Below, one piece after another: positions 8,924 to 17,537 of a stretch of 64,000 nucleotides of DNA. Location: positions 1 to 64,000 of the forward strand of contig DATMYF010000062.1 of NCBI GenBank assembly GCA_035561075.1. The letters run 5' to 3'. This stretch comes from JAMCRM01 sp035561075. Its GTDB lineage: Bacteria > Acidobacteriota > Terriglobia > Bryobacterales > Bryobacteraceae. Below the pieces are notes generated by a model. That model did not search any database, was not told the origin of the DNA, and was given only the letters and a program-made list of their open reading frames with translations. The position numbers were made by a program, and so were the translations under genes. Numbering within the stretch: position 1 is the stretch's first letter; each line of letters starts with the position of its first letter.

Positions 8924-9574
8924 ATGCGGGGTGTAAGTTCTCCGGGTGGGTGCGCGTTAGAAGAATCCAGTTATCAGGCGCTGGAACCGGGTGCCCAAAG
9001 GTATTGGTTCGCACTCCACACCAAGAGAAACCGGGAGAAGAGTGTAGGCCAGCTACTTAGGGCAAAGGGTTACGAAGAGTTAGTTCCGACTTATCGAAGC
9101 CTGAGAAAGTGGTCCGACCGTTACAAGCAACTGGAACTGGTGCTATTTCCCGGTTATGTCTTCTGCCGGTTCGACCCGGCTAAGCGCGGTCCGATCCTGG
9201 CCACTCCGGGAGTCGCGGCGGTGGTTGGCAACGGTCGGGTGCCCATTCCGCTCGAGAACTCGGAGATCGACGCTCTTCGTAGGGTGATCGGATCGGAACT
9301 GCCCGTGGAACCCTGGCCTTACCTGCGCGTGGGTCAGCGTGTGGCGATCGAGGGCGGCCCGCTTACCGGATTGGAAGGAATCTTGCAGGAAGTACGTAGG
9401 TCATGCCGGATCGTGGTTTCGGTGGATCTGTTGCAGCGCTCCGTGGCAGTGGAAGTAGACCGGGACCGGGTGCGGCCTCTCGGCACGGATAGTGCTCGCG
9501 ATGCGGACTCACGCAGGCGCAGACGCCTAGCGGTGATGAATCCCGCAGGTTGCGCGGAAGCGGCCGGCGGATGA
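8924..9574 (+). CDS. NusG/RfaH-family transcription antiterminator paralogue
   Basis: 216 residues from the ATG at 8924, with AGAGG a few bases upstream; a TTG at 8909 is the alternative. The NGN domain is clear: YWFALHTKRNREKSVGQLL, then LFPGYVFCRFDPAKR and TPGVAAVVG. A KOW-like segment follows (VAIEGGPLTGLEGILQEV, VVSVDLLQRSVAVEV). Such specialised NusG paralogues (RfaH, UpxY, LoaP types) bind RNA polymerase at particular leaders and usually head polysaccharide or secondary-metabolite operons. Here only one small gene follows on the same strand, so the target is not adjacent. The extra Arg-rich C-terminal tail (RRRRRLAV) is unusual. It overlaps nothing; the next start is 15 bp away. Confidence 0.88.
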   Translation: MRGVSSPGGCALEESSYQALEPGAQRYWFALHTKRNREKSVGQLLRAKGYEELVPTYRSLRKWSDRYKQLELVLFPGYVFCRFDPAKRGPILATPGVAAVVGNGRVPIPLENSEIDALRRVIGSELPVEPWPYLRVGQRVAIEGGPLTGLEGILQEVRRSCRIVVSVDLLQRSVAVEVDRDRVRPLGTDSARDADSRRRRRLAVMNPAGCAEAAGG

Positions 9575-9589
9575 ATGTGGGGAGATCGG

Positions 9590-9892
9590 ATGGCGGCACT
9601 CCTTAAAAGTAGAAACAGGCTGGTGAGCTTCCGGCTGTCTCCGGAGGAATACGAAGGGCTTAAGCAGGTATGTATCGCTGCGGGAGCCCGCAGTATATCG
9701 GATTTCGCGCGTGAAGCCGTCCTCCATGGCATTGAAACCCGGAGGGGGGCGCGGGCGTTTCTGGGAGACGACCTGGCCACTTTGAGCTTCCGGCTTGAGG
9801 AACTCGACTCGGCGCTCAAGAATCTGAGCGGGATTATTGCCCGGGTGCTCGGCTCACGGGAAGAGAAGACGTACCACGGTCCCAACCCGTAG
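9590..9892 (+). CDS. Ribbon-helix-helix-like DNA-binding protein
   Basis: 100 residues from the ATG at 9590, which has GGGGAG about 6 bp upstream; an in-frame ATG at 9575 lacks this. The segment RLVSFRLSPEEYEGLKQVC is a typical RHH beta-strand plus helix, followed by GARSISDFAREAVL. This pattern is shared with MobC-like and CopG-like regulators. The C-terminal half is an amphipathic helix (LATLSFRLEELDSALKNLSG) suited to oligomerisation. It is encoded directly after the NusG paralogue and probably in the same transcript. It may be its autoregulator or a DNA-binding cofactor. The function is not known. Confidence 0.65.
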   Translation: MAALLKSRNRLVSFRLSPEEYEGLKQVCIAAGARSISDFAREAVLHGIETRRGARAFLGDDLATLSFRLEELDSALKNLSGIIARVLGSREEKTYHGPNP

Positions 9893-9925
9893 CCCGGGGT
9901 GACCCGGCGGATGACCGCTGCTTTC

Positions 9926-11080
9926 TCAATACGCAGTAATCTCCACCCCTATGGGGTCGTGGTCCGACAGCCCCAACCCGTGGATCACTGTAGGCTTATC
10001 CGTGCGCAGACCGCGCGCCGCTAACCAATCCAGCTTGAGCGGGCAGCGCCCGCCGTGGTTGCGGAGTGCCCAGCGGATAAAGGCGAAGCACCAGCCTGGC
10101 ACCCACTCCCCGAGATTGCGCCGCGCCTTGGTGTCGGCAATGTCATAACAGCCGGTCGGCTCGCCGGAGACGTTTGCCGAGCGGTAGTCGAAGCCGTGCT
10201 TCTCAAGCAAACTGAAGAGACCGCGCTCGAAATGCCGGTAGGGGTGTAGATAGTGATTGCGGATCACGTGATCGACCCCAATCAACACCCGCAGGGAGTA
10301 GCCCAGGATGGCGTGGAGCGCCGTTGAGGAGTTATAGGTACTGGTATTCCAGTCGCCGCCCAGCAGCACGGGGCGATGCAGGTCGAGACCCGCGATCACG
10401 TCGGCCATCTGGTCGCGCCGGTGGCGCTGCGTGGACTGCGCGTCCAGGTGCACCGAGACGGCAGTAAGGCGCAGGTTGGGAAAATCGATATCGGCGGCGA
10501 GCGCCGACTGGCGCCCGATGCGCTTTTCGCGGCGCGCCATTTTATCTACCCCGTTGTGAAGCCGGATGGCTCTCACGGCGGTGATCGGGTAGCGGCTCAG
10601 GACAGCGTTGCCGTGCAGCCCCAGCGCGTTTTCGCCAGGGACGTCGCGCTCCACCCCGCAGCCTTTGGCCAGGTTCAGGTAGCAGGGCGCGAAGGCGTAG
10701 TGCATTCCGAGGCCGCGTGCCAGTTCCTGGGCCACGTCGCGGTTGCCGGATCGCGCCATTCCGAGATCCGCTTCGGTTAGCAGAAGGACGTCGCACTCGC
10801 GGAGGTAGGGGTGGGTGCGCAGGGCTTCGAGCTGGCCCGGAAATTCCATGCCCCGCTCGATATTCCACGCGGCTACGCGGTAGCGCTCGCGAGGCGGGGC
10901 TGCGGCGCGGGTGAAATCGCCGGTGTCAATGGTCCCGAGTACCTTCTCAAAGTCCGGCCGCAGTTTCCGATAGACGGGGTGGGCTTCCAGTTCGGCTGTA
11001 GAACGGCAGAGCGCCAGTTCCGGAAAACACTCCAGGAGCGGGCCTACCAATGGCTCGTATAGGGACTCGGCAGTCTGCAT
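9926..11080 (-). CDS. Endonuclease/exonuclease/phosphatase (EEP) family protein
   Basis: 384 residues without a signal peptide. The EEP superfamily core is intact: AAWNIERGMEF (metal-binding Asn), LLLTEADLGMARSGNRD (catalytic Glu region), SVHLDAQSTQRHRRDQM, GGDWNTSTYNS (DWN motif) and the final LSDHDPIGVEI (SDH motif). These residues place it with Mg-dependent phosphodiesterases, but the family includes nucleases, inositol phosphatases and sphingomyelinases, so the substrate is unassigned. The first 60 residues are a separate helical extension. It converges with the RHH gene, 33 bp apart, and lies downstream of the heparinase-like gene on the same strand. Confidence 0.85.
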   Translation of the reverse strand: MQTAESLYEPLVGPLLECFPELALCRSTAELEAHPVYRKLRPDFEKVLGTIDTGDFTRAAAPPRERYRVAAWNIERGMEFPGQLEALRTHPYLRECDVLLLTEADLGMARSGNRDVAQELARGLGMHYAFAPCYLNLAKGCGVERDVPGENALGLHGNAVLSRYPITAVRAIRLHNGVDKMARREKRIGRQSALAADIDFPNLRLTAVSVHLDAQSTQRHRRDQMADVIAGLDLHRPVLLGGDWNTSTYNSSTALHAILGYSLRVLIGVDHVIRNHYLHPYRHFERGLFSLLEKHGFDYRSANVSGEPTGCYDIADTKARRNLGEWVPGWCFAFIRWALRNHGGRCPLKLDWLAARGLRTDKPTVIHGLGLSDHDPIGVEITAY

Positions 11081-11108
11081 TCGTGCGCTTTATACCGATG
11101 TTAGCAGG

Positions 11109-13091
11109 CTACTGGAGATAGCTGCCGCCGACGAGCATGCGTTTGGTCTCGTTGCCGGAGGAATTCGTCCGCCGCCAGACGAAAACAGCGTCGGTTGTAA
11201 ACGGCCGGCCGTCATCGACAGGCAGCGCCAGCCCGGTGCTCCAGGCGATATCGTCGGCACCGCCGCCGGGAAGAACGAGCCGGATATGGTGGATGGTGCC
11301 GCGGCCCATGTTCGCGCTCTCCACCGTGTAGACGGGCCGTTTTTCACCGGCGAACGGCGTCAGCAGCACGGCGCTCATCACGGAGCCGGTATGTTCGGAG
11401 GCGTAGCGGAACTCCACGCGTGGGGCGGGAACCGGCTTGACACCGCCGCGCCCCAGCCAGCCGCTTCCGCACTCCATGGCGGCTTTGGGCCCGGCGATGA
11501 GTTGCACCGCCAGGTTCGCGTCACCGTTCTGAGACCACCAGGCGAGTGAGCCGGGGTCTTGCGACCACTTCTCCATGGGGCCCATCTGCCAGACGTTGCG
11601 GATGTCGGCGCCGGCGTCCGCGCTCATGGTATCCAGCGAAAGCAGGTACTCGCCCTTGATCCAGAGCAGGATGCGCTCGTGCTCGCCGTAAACGCCGCGG
11701 CCCCGGCCATTGCGGAAGCTCCAGGTATAGGGATTTTCCCAATAGCCGCCCTGGTAACGCGCCTGGATGAGGACGGCATCACGGCCGAATTCATATCGCA
11801 GGAGTTGCCCGTCCGCGCCGGATTGGTTCCAGCCGTTCAGGTTGAGCGTGCTATGGGCGGCGGTGGATTTGCCATAGGCTGCGAGGGGATCGCTCATTTC
11901 GTAGCTGATGATGGCGGGGTCCGCCACGAGCACCCGGCCGCCGGAACGGAACACGAACGAGTTGCGGCTGAGGTGGCCGTGGCCGCCGCCCCAAGTGCTG
12001 GCGTCGAAAGCGAGGTAATCCGCGCCGGGCTTCCATTCGGTGCGGACAAAGACCTGGCCGGCGGCGGGGAAGGCCTGGGCGAGCGGCGGCACAGCCGGAT
12101 ACTTGCCGGCGAGGCCCATACGGCCCAGCGTCTCGGCGCGCGCGGCCAGGCGCGAGAGTGTGGCGGGGTCGCGATGCGGCGCGCCCGAGTCGTTGATGCC
12201 GGAAAGTTCGGTGTGGGCGCCGTAATCGAGCGCGCGGACAACAATGTCCGTGTCCACGGCCGCGTCGGCTTCAGGGAACTGGCGGGCCAGCAACCAGTAG
12301 TTGGCGGCCACTCGCGCCATCCAGTCGGCGTAACCGGGGGTGCGCTCGATGTGCGCGCCATCGGCCAGGAACTGCGTCTTCAGAGCCCTCTGCATCCCGG
12401 TGGCGCCGACTTTGAGCAGCGTTGGGGCATTCGGCAAAAAGGGGAAGCGCAGGGCGGTGAACACCAGGGTATCGAGCTGCGAGATGCGGAAGTTGCCGGT
12501 TGGGGTGAGGTGGCGGGACAGGTACCCGGCCTGCTGCGAGATGGAGGTGAGGACGCGGTCGAGGAAGGCGTCGTCGAAGGCGGGGCTGGCGAGAAAGATC
12601 GGGAGGGTGCCGCCCCAGCCGCTGTCGATGCTGCTCCCGAGTCGGATGCTCATATTGAGTCCGTTGTCGCCGGGACGCATGGTAGTGGCGGTGGCATAGG
12701 GGTCTTCGCGCAGCCAGTCTTCGATGTAGGCGCGGGCGGCTCGGGCGAAGCGCTCGTCGTGCGTGGAGCGGTAGGCGGAAGCGAGGTCGCGCAGGTGGAA
12801 GAAGCGGTTCAACTGCGCGGGCCACTCCTGGTGCTTGACGTGGCTGCCGCGCCAATCGATGTCGCGAAGCCCAACCTGCACGGGCGTAGTGCCGTAGAAG
12901 AAGACCGTGCCGCCGGCGATCTGCTCGGCCTTCTTAACGATTTCGGGCGTGGCTTCCGGTATCTGCCGGTCGCCGCCAAAGGCGGCCAGCACGCGGGCGC
13001 GTTCCTGGATGATGGCGCGGCGATCCTGGGCCGGCGCGATGGCGCAGAGCAACAGAAGGGCGGGGACGAGGCAGCGTCGCATGTGGTCCAT
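11109..13091 (-). CDS. Secreted heparinase II/III-like protein
   Basis: 660 residues. The start at 13091 has AAGGAGGAG about 5 bp upstream. A signal peptide runs MRRCLVPALLLLCAIAPAQ. An (alpha/alpha) toroid occupies about residues 40-330 (HLRDLASAYRSTHDERFARAA, PTGNFRISQLDTLVF). The heparinase II/III C-terminal beta-sheet domain follows (FDASTWGGGHGHLSRNSFVF, HSTLNLNGWNQSG). The His in GHGHLSRNS is the expected functional residue of this lyase clan. Heparinase II/III and alginate-lyase relatives cleave uronate-containing polysaccharides by beta-elimination in the periplasm. The polymer here is unknown. It sits among other glycan-active genes. Confidence 0.85.
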   Translation of the reverse strand: MDHMRRCLVPALLLLCAIAPAQDRRAIIQERARVLAAFGGDRQIPEATPEIVKKAEQIAGGTVFFYGTTPVQVGLRDIDWRGSHVKHQEWPAQLNRFFHLRDLASAYRSTHDERFARAARAYIEDWLREDPYATATTMRPGDNGLNMSIRLGSSIDSGWGGTLPIFLASPAFDDAFLDRVLTSISQQAGYLSRHLTPTGNFRISQLDTLVFTALRFPFLPNAPTLLKVGATGMQRALKTQFLADGAHIERTPGYADWMARVAANYWLLARQFPEADAAVDTDIVVRALDYGAHTELSGINDSGAPHRDPATLSRLAARAETLGRMGLAGKYPAVPPLAQAFPAAGQVFVRTEWKPGADYLAFDASTWGGGHGHLSRNSFVFRSGGRVLVADPAIISYEMSDPLAAYGKSTAAHSTLNLNGWNQSGADGQLLRYEFGRDAVLIQARYQGGYWENPYTWSFRNGRGRGVYGEHERILLWIKGEYLLSLDTMSADAGADIRNVWQMGPMEKWSQDPGSLAWWSQNGDANLAVQLIAGPKAAMECGSGWLGRGGVKPVPAPRVEFRYASEHTGSVMSAVLLTPFAGEKRPVYTVESANMGRGTIHHIRLVLPGGGADDIAWSTGLALPVDDGRPFTTDAVFVWRRTNSSGNETKRMLVGGSYLQ

Positions 13092-13137
13092 AGTACTCCT
13101 CCTTGCGCGTGCGACGCGACTGATCCGTGTTGGGGTC

Positions 13138-14553
13138 CTACGTCGCCGCCGGCCGTATGTTCTGGTTCACGCGGAACAGATTCCCCGGGTCGTATTGCCT
13201 TTTGACCGCGGCCAGGCGCGCGTAGTTACCTCGATAACTGGTCGCGATACGCTCATCACCCTCGTCCATCAGGAAATTCACGTAGGCACCTCCGGCCGAG
13301 TGGGGATGAAGGGCGGACCAGTACGAGCGCACCCACTCGCGGTACTGCGGCATGGGCGCCGGGTCTGGGCTGACGGCGGCGAGGATGTGGGCAAACTTTA
13401 CGTCCCGGTACGCAAATGCGGTCTCATCCGCGGCGACGTCGTGAACCGCTCCGTCCAGCGGATAGATGTGCATGGCGGAATTTACGGTTGGAATCTGCGG
13501 GCCGTAGCGGACGTGCTCGGCGATGAGTTGCTCGCCGAGGTCGTTGACGAAATCGGCTTTCCAGTAATGATGCAGGCCATGAGGCAGGAGACCATCGAAC
13601 ATCTTCTGCACGGCTGGATAGGGCGCGGCGTGGCCCAGGGCGAACGCCGGCGGGCCGAACTCGCGCAAGGGTCGGGTTGCCTGCTCGCCTTTTTCCAGGT
13701 CCCCGGAATAGACGTAGACAATGCCGCACATCGTCTTCATGTGAAGCTGTTCGGGGAACGGCGGTCCCGGAGGGACGATCAGGTACGCGAAGAATGCGCT
13801 CAGCTCGCGCGGCGCATCGGCCATAAAAGAGGCAAAAAACCGCTGGACCTCGGCCCCCTTTTCCAGCGGAAACAGCACCGGTCCCGCATAAACCGTGCTG
13901 ACGGGGTGAAGCCGGAACTCGAACGAAGTTACAACGCCGAAGTTGCCGCCCCCGCCGCGGATGGCCCAAAAGAGATCCTTGTTTTCCGTAGTGCTTGCCG
14001 TCACCAGCCGGCCATCGGCGGTGACAACGTCAGCCGAGATTAAGTTATCGCACGATAGCCCATAGCGCCGGGTCAGGTACCCGAAACCGCCGCCCAAGGT
14101 GAGGCCGCCAACGCCCGTGGTGGAAATAATGCCTCCAGGTGTAGCGAGGCCAAAGACATGCGTGGCGTGATCGAAATCACCCCAGGTGCAGCCCCCCTCG
14201 ACGCGCGCGACTCGCCGAACGGGATCCACGTGGATGCCTTTCATGCCCGAAAGATCGATGACGATGCCGCCATCGCACGTTCCAAAGCCGGGAACGCTGT
14301 GGCCGCCGCACCGCACAGCGGGCGCCAGGCCTTCGTCCCGGGCAAGGTTGACGCAGCGGATCACGTCAGCCACATCGGCGCACTGGACGACCAGCCGCGG
14401 GCGGCAGTCAATCATGGCATTGTAGACTCGGCGAGCAGCGTCGTACGCCTCGTCAGACGGACGAATGGCCTTGCCGCGCAGGGTCGAAGTAAGTTTTTCA
14501 ATGGCCTGTTCGGCTGGGCCCGCCGGAACTGGCGCAACGGAAGATTGTCCCAT
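13138..14553 (-). CDS. FAD-linked oxidase, berberine-bridge (BBE) type
   Basis: 471 residues; GGAGGGG precedes the ATG at 14553. The FAD-binding PCMH-type domain is visible as RCGGHSVPGFGTCDGGIVIDLS. Its His is the usual 8-alpha-linked residue. GLSCDNLISADVV holds the Cys used for the second covalent FAD bond in bicovalent members. Other core segments are TGVGGLTLGGGFGYLTRRYG and WAIRGGGGNFGVVTSFEFRLHP. The C-terminal BBE motif (RLAAVKRQYDPGNLFRVNQN) ends the protein. Family members oxidise sugars, oligosaccharides or alkaloids with O2. With the glycan genes nearby, an oligosaccharide oxidase role is plausible but inferred. No signal peptide is evident. Confidence 0.92.
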   Translation of the reverse strand: MGQSSVAPVPAGPAEQAIEKLTSTLRGKAIRPSDEAYDAARRVYNAMIDCRPRLVVQCADVADVIRCVNLARDEGLAPAVRCGGHSVPGFGTCDGGIVIDLSGMKGIHVDPVRRVARVEGGCTWGDFDHATHVFGLATPGGIISTTGVGGLTLGGGFGYLTRRYGLSCDNLISADVVTADGRLVTASTTENKDLFWAIRGGGGNFGVVTSFEFRLHPVSTVYAGPVLFPLEKGAEVQRFFASFMADAPRELSAFFAYLIVPPGPPFPEQLHMKTMCGIVYVYSGDLEKGEQATRPLREFGPPAFALGHAAPYPAVQKMFDGLLPHGLHHYWKADFVNDLGEQLIAEHVRYGPQIPTVNSAMHIYPLDGAVHDVAADETAFAYRDVKFAHILAAVSPDPAPMPQYREWVRSYWSALHPHSAGGAYVNFLMDEGDERIATSYRGNYARLAAVKRQYDPGNLFRVNQNIRPAAT

Positions 14554-14643
14554 GTTGTCCCCTCCAGAAAATTGTGTTTGACAGTTTCCCGCGATCCGAT
14601 TCGCGAGTCAAGCTGCCTGGCGGGCTGTCTGCATGGCGAAATG

Positions 14644-16137
14644 TTACGGTTTACGCGCTTCCGTTCGGGGGCGCACGTAAGGCGCGGCGCCGGGTTCCAT
14701 TTCGTTCCATTGCGGAGGGGCGGGGTTCCCGGCGAGCATCATAACGCCGAGCGCGAGCATGCGATCGACCCGTGCCATGTTGGCGTAGTCGATCTTCTGC
14801 CAGTGGTCGGCCAGGCCGTGATAGTCAGGGAAGGTGAAGGCCACGCAAACGGTGTGGGCGGGAATGCCCGCGCCGGCGAAGACGACATTGTCACTCTGGC
14901 TGAAGTACGTGTTGGGAGCGCCGCCGTCCCCGACCTTGATTCCGGTAAGTTTTCCGGCGGCCTGGAAAACCTTGGGCATGTCGGAGTATTTGAAGCCGGT
15001 GAAAGAGGCGGTGTTCACCTGCGGCCCGTCGCCCGAGTCGGTGCGGCCGAGTTGCTCCAGGTTCAGGTCGGCCACGGTTTTGGAAAGAGGAAAGACCGGG
15101 TGGCGCGCGTAGTAACGGCTGCCCAGCAGGCCGCGCTCCTCGCCGAAGAAGGCGACGAACACAATGCTGCGGCGGGGATGGCGGTCGAGTGCGGCGAGGG
15201 CATTGGCAATCTCGATAACGGAGACGGCACCGCTTCCGTTGTCGTTCGCGCCGTTGAAGATGCAATCGCCTTCCGTGCAGCCGGGCTTTTGGCCGATGTG
15301 GTCGTAATGGGCGGTGACGAGCACGCAGGTGTCGCGCAGGGCCGGGTCGGAGCCGCGCAGCACCCCCACCACGTTTCGCAGCTTCACGGGGGTTTCTACG
15401 GGGGCGTCCATCCGGGCTGATACGACCGCTCCGGCGGCGCCGGCGTGGACGGCTTTGGCGAGCGCCTCGTCCCGGACGGTGATCCAGGGTGCGCCGGCGG
15501 CGGGTTCGGACGCGTCCACCAAACGGCGTAGCGGTCGGTCCTGATGCGGGACCTTTGCGGGGTCGAGCGTTACCACCAGCGCCGGTCCGAGCGCCCGCAG
15601 CGCCTGGACGCGGCGCCTGGTAGAGGCTCCGGCACGCGAAGGCCAATCGGCGAAGAGCACTTTCCCGGCAACCGAAGCGGCTTCGGGAAGGGGCGCCTTC
15701 TCATCGAGGCTGACGACGGCGGCCGGGGCGCGACGGATGGCGAGGGCCGCTGTTGAATACAGGATGACCTCGCGCGCAACGATAATCTGGCCGCCCTGTT
15801 CGAAGGTCAGCTCGAGGGTTTCGGGGCGCGGTTCGACCAAGCGGAAATCCGCGTTCTGGAAGTAGCCGTCGCCGCCTGCGGGTTCGAGCCCGGCTTTGCG
15901 GAACTGCGCGGCAATGTACTCCGCGGCGAGATCGAGCCCACGCGACGCCGTGTCCCGGCCCTCCAGCAGGTCCGAGGCAAGGAACGAAAGATTGCCGCGC
16001 AGCGAATCGGCCGAGATGCGGTTGAGCGCCTTCTCGATGGCGGGGGTATAGGTGAACGCGGCTGGTTCGGGCGCGGCGGCGGAGGAAGCCAGCGCCAGAA
16101 AGAGCGCGGCGAGCGCGCACAAAGGTTTCCGGGACAT
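14644..16137 (-). CDS. Secreted M28-family zinc peptidase with PA-type insert
   Basis: About 497 residues from the ATG at 16137, which opens the signal peptide MSRKPLCALAALFLALASSA; an ATG seven codons upstream (16158) is possible. The M28 metal-binding sequence is complete: VTAHYDHIG, FNGANDNGSGAVSVIEIA, FFGEERGLLGSRYYA and the late IPAHTVCVAFTFPDYHGLADHW. This fits a di-zinc aminopeptidase with His, Asp, Glu-Glu, Asp and His ligands. A protease-associated-type insert lies at about residues 150-260. The role is amino- or carboxypeptidase action on peptides in the periplasm. It is divergent from the fucosidase with a 37 bp gap that must hold both promoters. Confidence 0.93.
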   Translation of the reverse strand: MSRKPLCALAALFLALASSAAAPEPAAFTYTPAIEKALNRISADSLRGNLSFLASDLLEGRDTASRGLDLAAEYIAAQFRKAGLEPAGGDGYFQNADFRLVEPRPETLELTFEQGGQIIVAREVILYSTAALAIRRAPAAVVSLDEKAPLPEAASVAGKVLFADWPSRAGASTRRRVQALRALGPALVVTLDPAKVPHQDRPLRRLVDASEPAAGAPWITVRDEALAKAVHAGAAGAVVSARMDAPVETPVKLRNVVGVLRGSDPALRDTCVLVTAHYDHIGQKPGCTEGDCIFNGANDNGSGAVSVIEIANALAALDRHPRRSIVFVAFFGEERGLLGSRYYARHPVFPLSKTVADLNLEQLGRTDSGDGPQVNTASFTGFKYSDMPKVFQAAGKLTGIKVGDGGAPNTYFSQSDNVVFAGAGIPAHTVCVAFTFPDYHGLADHWQKIDYANMARVDRMLALGVMMLAGNPAPPQWNEMEPGAAPYVRPRTEARKP

Positions 16138-16174
16138 GTACCTGATCCAGCGTAACATTCATAATGGAATCAGC

Positions 16175-17533
16175 ATGACGATGGCGCGGGTTTGGTTTTT
16201 TCTTGCCGGTTTGGGTGCGGCGGCGACGGCATACGCGCAACCGGCGGCCGATGTGGGGCGAGTGGCGGCTTCCATCAGCGCGCGTGCGCAGGCGATGCGC
16301 CGGTTCGGCGACGGCCGCGACTGGTTCCTCGAGAAGCGCTTCGGCATGTTCATCCACTGGGGGATCTACTCGGTGGGCGCGTGGCACGAACAGGACGGCT
16401 ACCGGCGAAAAATGAGCCGCGCGCAATACGCCGAATACGCGCAGCGCTTTAACCCCGTAAAATTCAACCCCGACGAATGGCTCGACCTGGCCGCGCAGGC
16501 CGGGATGGAGTACATCACCTTCACCACCAAGCACATCGACGGCTTTTGCATGTGGGACACCGCGGAGACGCCCTTCAATATCATGCGGATGCCGTACCGG
16601 CGCGATGTCCTTGCAATGTTAGCGGCGGCATGCCACAGGCGTAAGGTCCCGCTAAGTTTGTATTACTCGATCGTGGACCGGAGTCATCCGAGTTACCCGA
16701 ACAGTGGACGGTCCTACGAATTGGCCGCACCGGAAACAGGAGACCGGCCGGACGAAGGGCAATATCGCGAGTTCGTGAAGCGGCAGGTGCGGGAGCTGTG
16801 CACGAAGTACGGGGAAATCCACGGGATCTGGTGGGACGCGAACGTCCTCAAGGCGAAGGACCCGTCGATCCACGCCATGATCCGGGGGCTGCAGCCCAAG
16901 GCGGTGATCAACAACCGCGGCTTCGACGAGGGCGACTTCACCACGCCGGAGCGGGACTGGGACGATCCGTCGAATGCCCAGCTCGCGTTCGATACGCCCG
17001 TCGAGGCGTGTCAGTCGGTGGGATACCAGAGCTGGGGTTACCGGGTGGATGAGGATTACTACTCCGATGCACACCTGATCCGCGGTATCCAGAAGATACT
17101 CGCTAAGGGCGGGAACTACCTGCTGAACGTGGGGCCGAAGCCCGACGGATCGATTCCGGAGGAGGCTGCGGCGATGCTGCGGCGGATCGGGGTATGGTAC
17201 AGGGCGGTGCGGGAGTCGCTGGTGGACGTGGAGCCGGCGAGCACGCTCACGGGCAATCGCGATGTGCTGCTCACGAGGCGCGGAAGCGTGTTTTACGTGC
17301 ACCTGACGAAGGATCCCGAGACCGCGTCGGTGTTTCTGCACCCCATCGCACGGGCGCCCCGGCGCGCGGTGCTCTTGAATACCGGGGAGGCGGTGGCCTT
17401 CGACGTGGAGGCGTTGCCGCGATTGCACAGCTCGAAACCGGACCGCTGCCTGCGGTTGAAGAACCTGCCTGTGAACGGCCGGTCGACGGCGGGCTGGGTG
17501 ATCAAGCTGGAATTCGACAGCCTGGGCGGGTAG
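16175..17533 (+). CDS. Secreted alpha-L-fucosidase, GH29
   Basis: 452 residues from the ATG at 16175, where a signal peptide begins (MTMARVWFFLAGLGAAATAYA). GH29 hallmarks are clear: FGMFIHWGIYSVGAWHEQ, YAQRFNPVKFNPDEW, TFTTKHIDGFCMWDT, and IHGIWWDAN, which carries the expected nucleophile Asp. Later segments are SWGYRVDEDYYS and GGNYLLNVGPKPDGSIPEEA. The enzyme releases L-fucose from glycans by a retaining mechanism, outside the cytoplasm. A C-terminal beta-domain runs from about residue 365 onward. The NadD-like gene follows after 4 bp, suggesting a shared transcript. Confidence 0.95.
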   Translation: MTMARVWFFLAGLGAAATAYAQPAADVGRVAASISARAQAMRRFGDGRDWFLEKRFGMFIHWGIYSVGAWHEQDGYRRKMSRAQYAEYAQRFNPVKFNPDEWLDLAAQAGMEYITFTTKHIDGFCMWDTAETPFNIMRMPYRRDVLAMLAAACHRRKVPLSLYYSIVDRSHPSYPNSGRSYELAAPETGDRPDEGQYREFVKRQVRELCTKYGEIHGIWWDANVLKAKDPSIHAMIRGLQPKAVINNRGFDEGDFTTPERDWDDPSNAQLAFDTPVEACQSVGYQSWGYRVDEDYYSDAHLIRGIQKILAKGGNYLLNVGPKPDGSIPEEAAAMLRRIGVWYRAVRESLVDVEPASTLTGNRDVLLTRRGSVFYVHLTKDPETASVFLHPIARAPRRAVLLNTGEAVAFDVEALPRLHSSKPDRCLRLKNLPVNGRSTAGWVIKLEFDSLGG

Positions 17534-17537
17534 CACG

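Noticed and set aside
8730..8936. 68-codon frame before the NusG paralogue
   Set aside because: There is no ribosome-binding site or recognisable feature, and it runs into the start of the supported downstream gene.
15860..15910. tRNA-like T-loop sequence (GGTTCGAGCCC)
   Set aside because: It lies inside the M28 peptidase coding sequence and no anticodon or acceptor stem can be folded around it.
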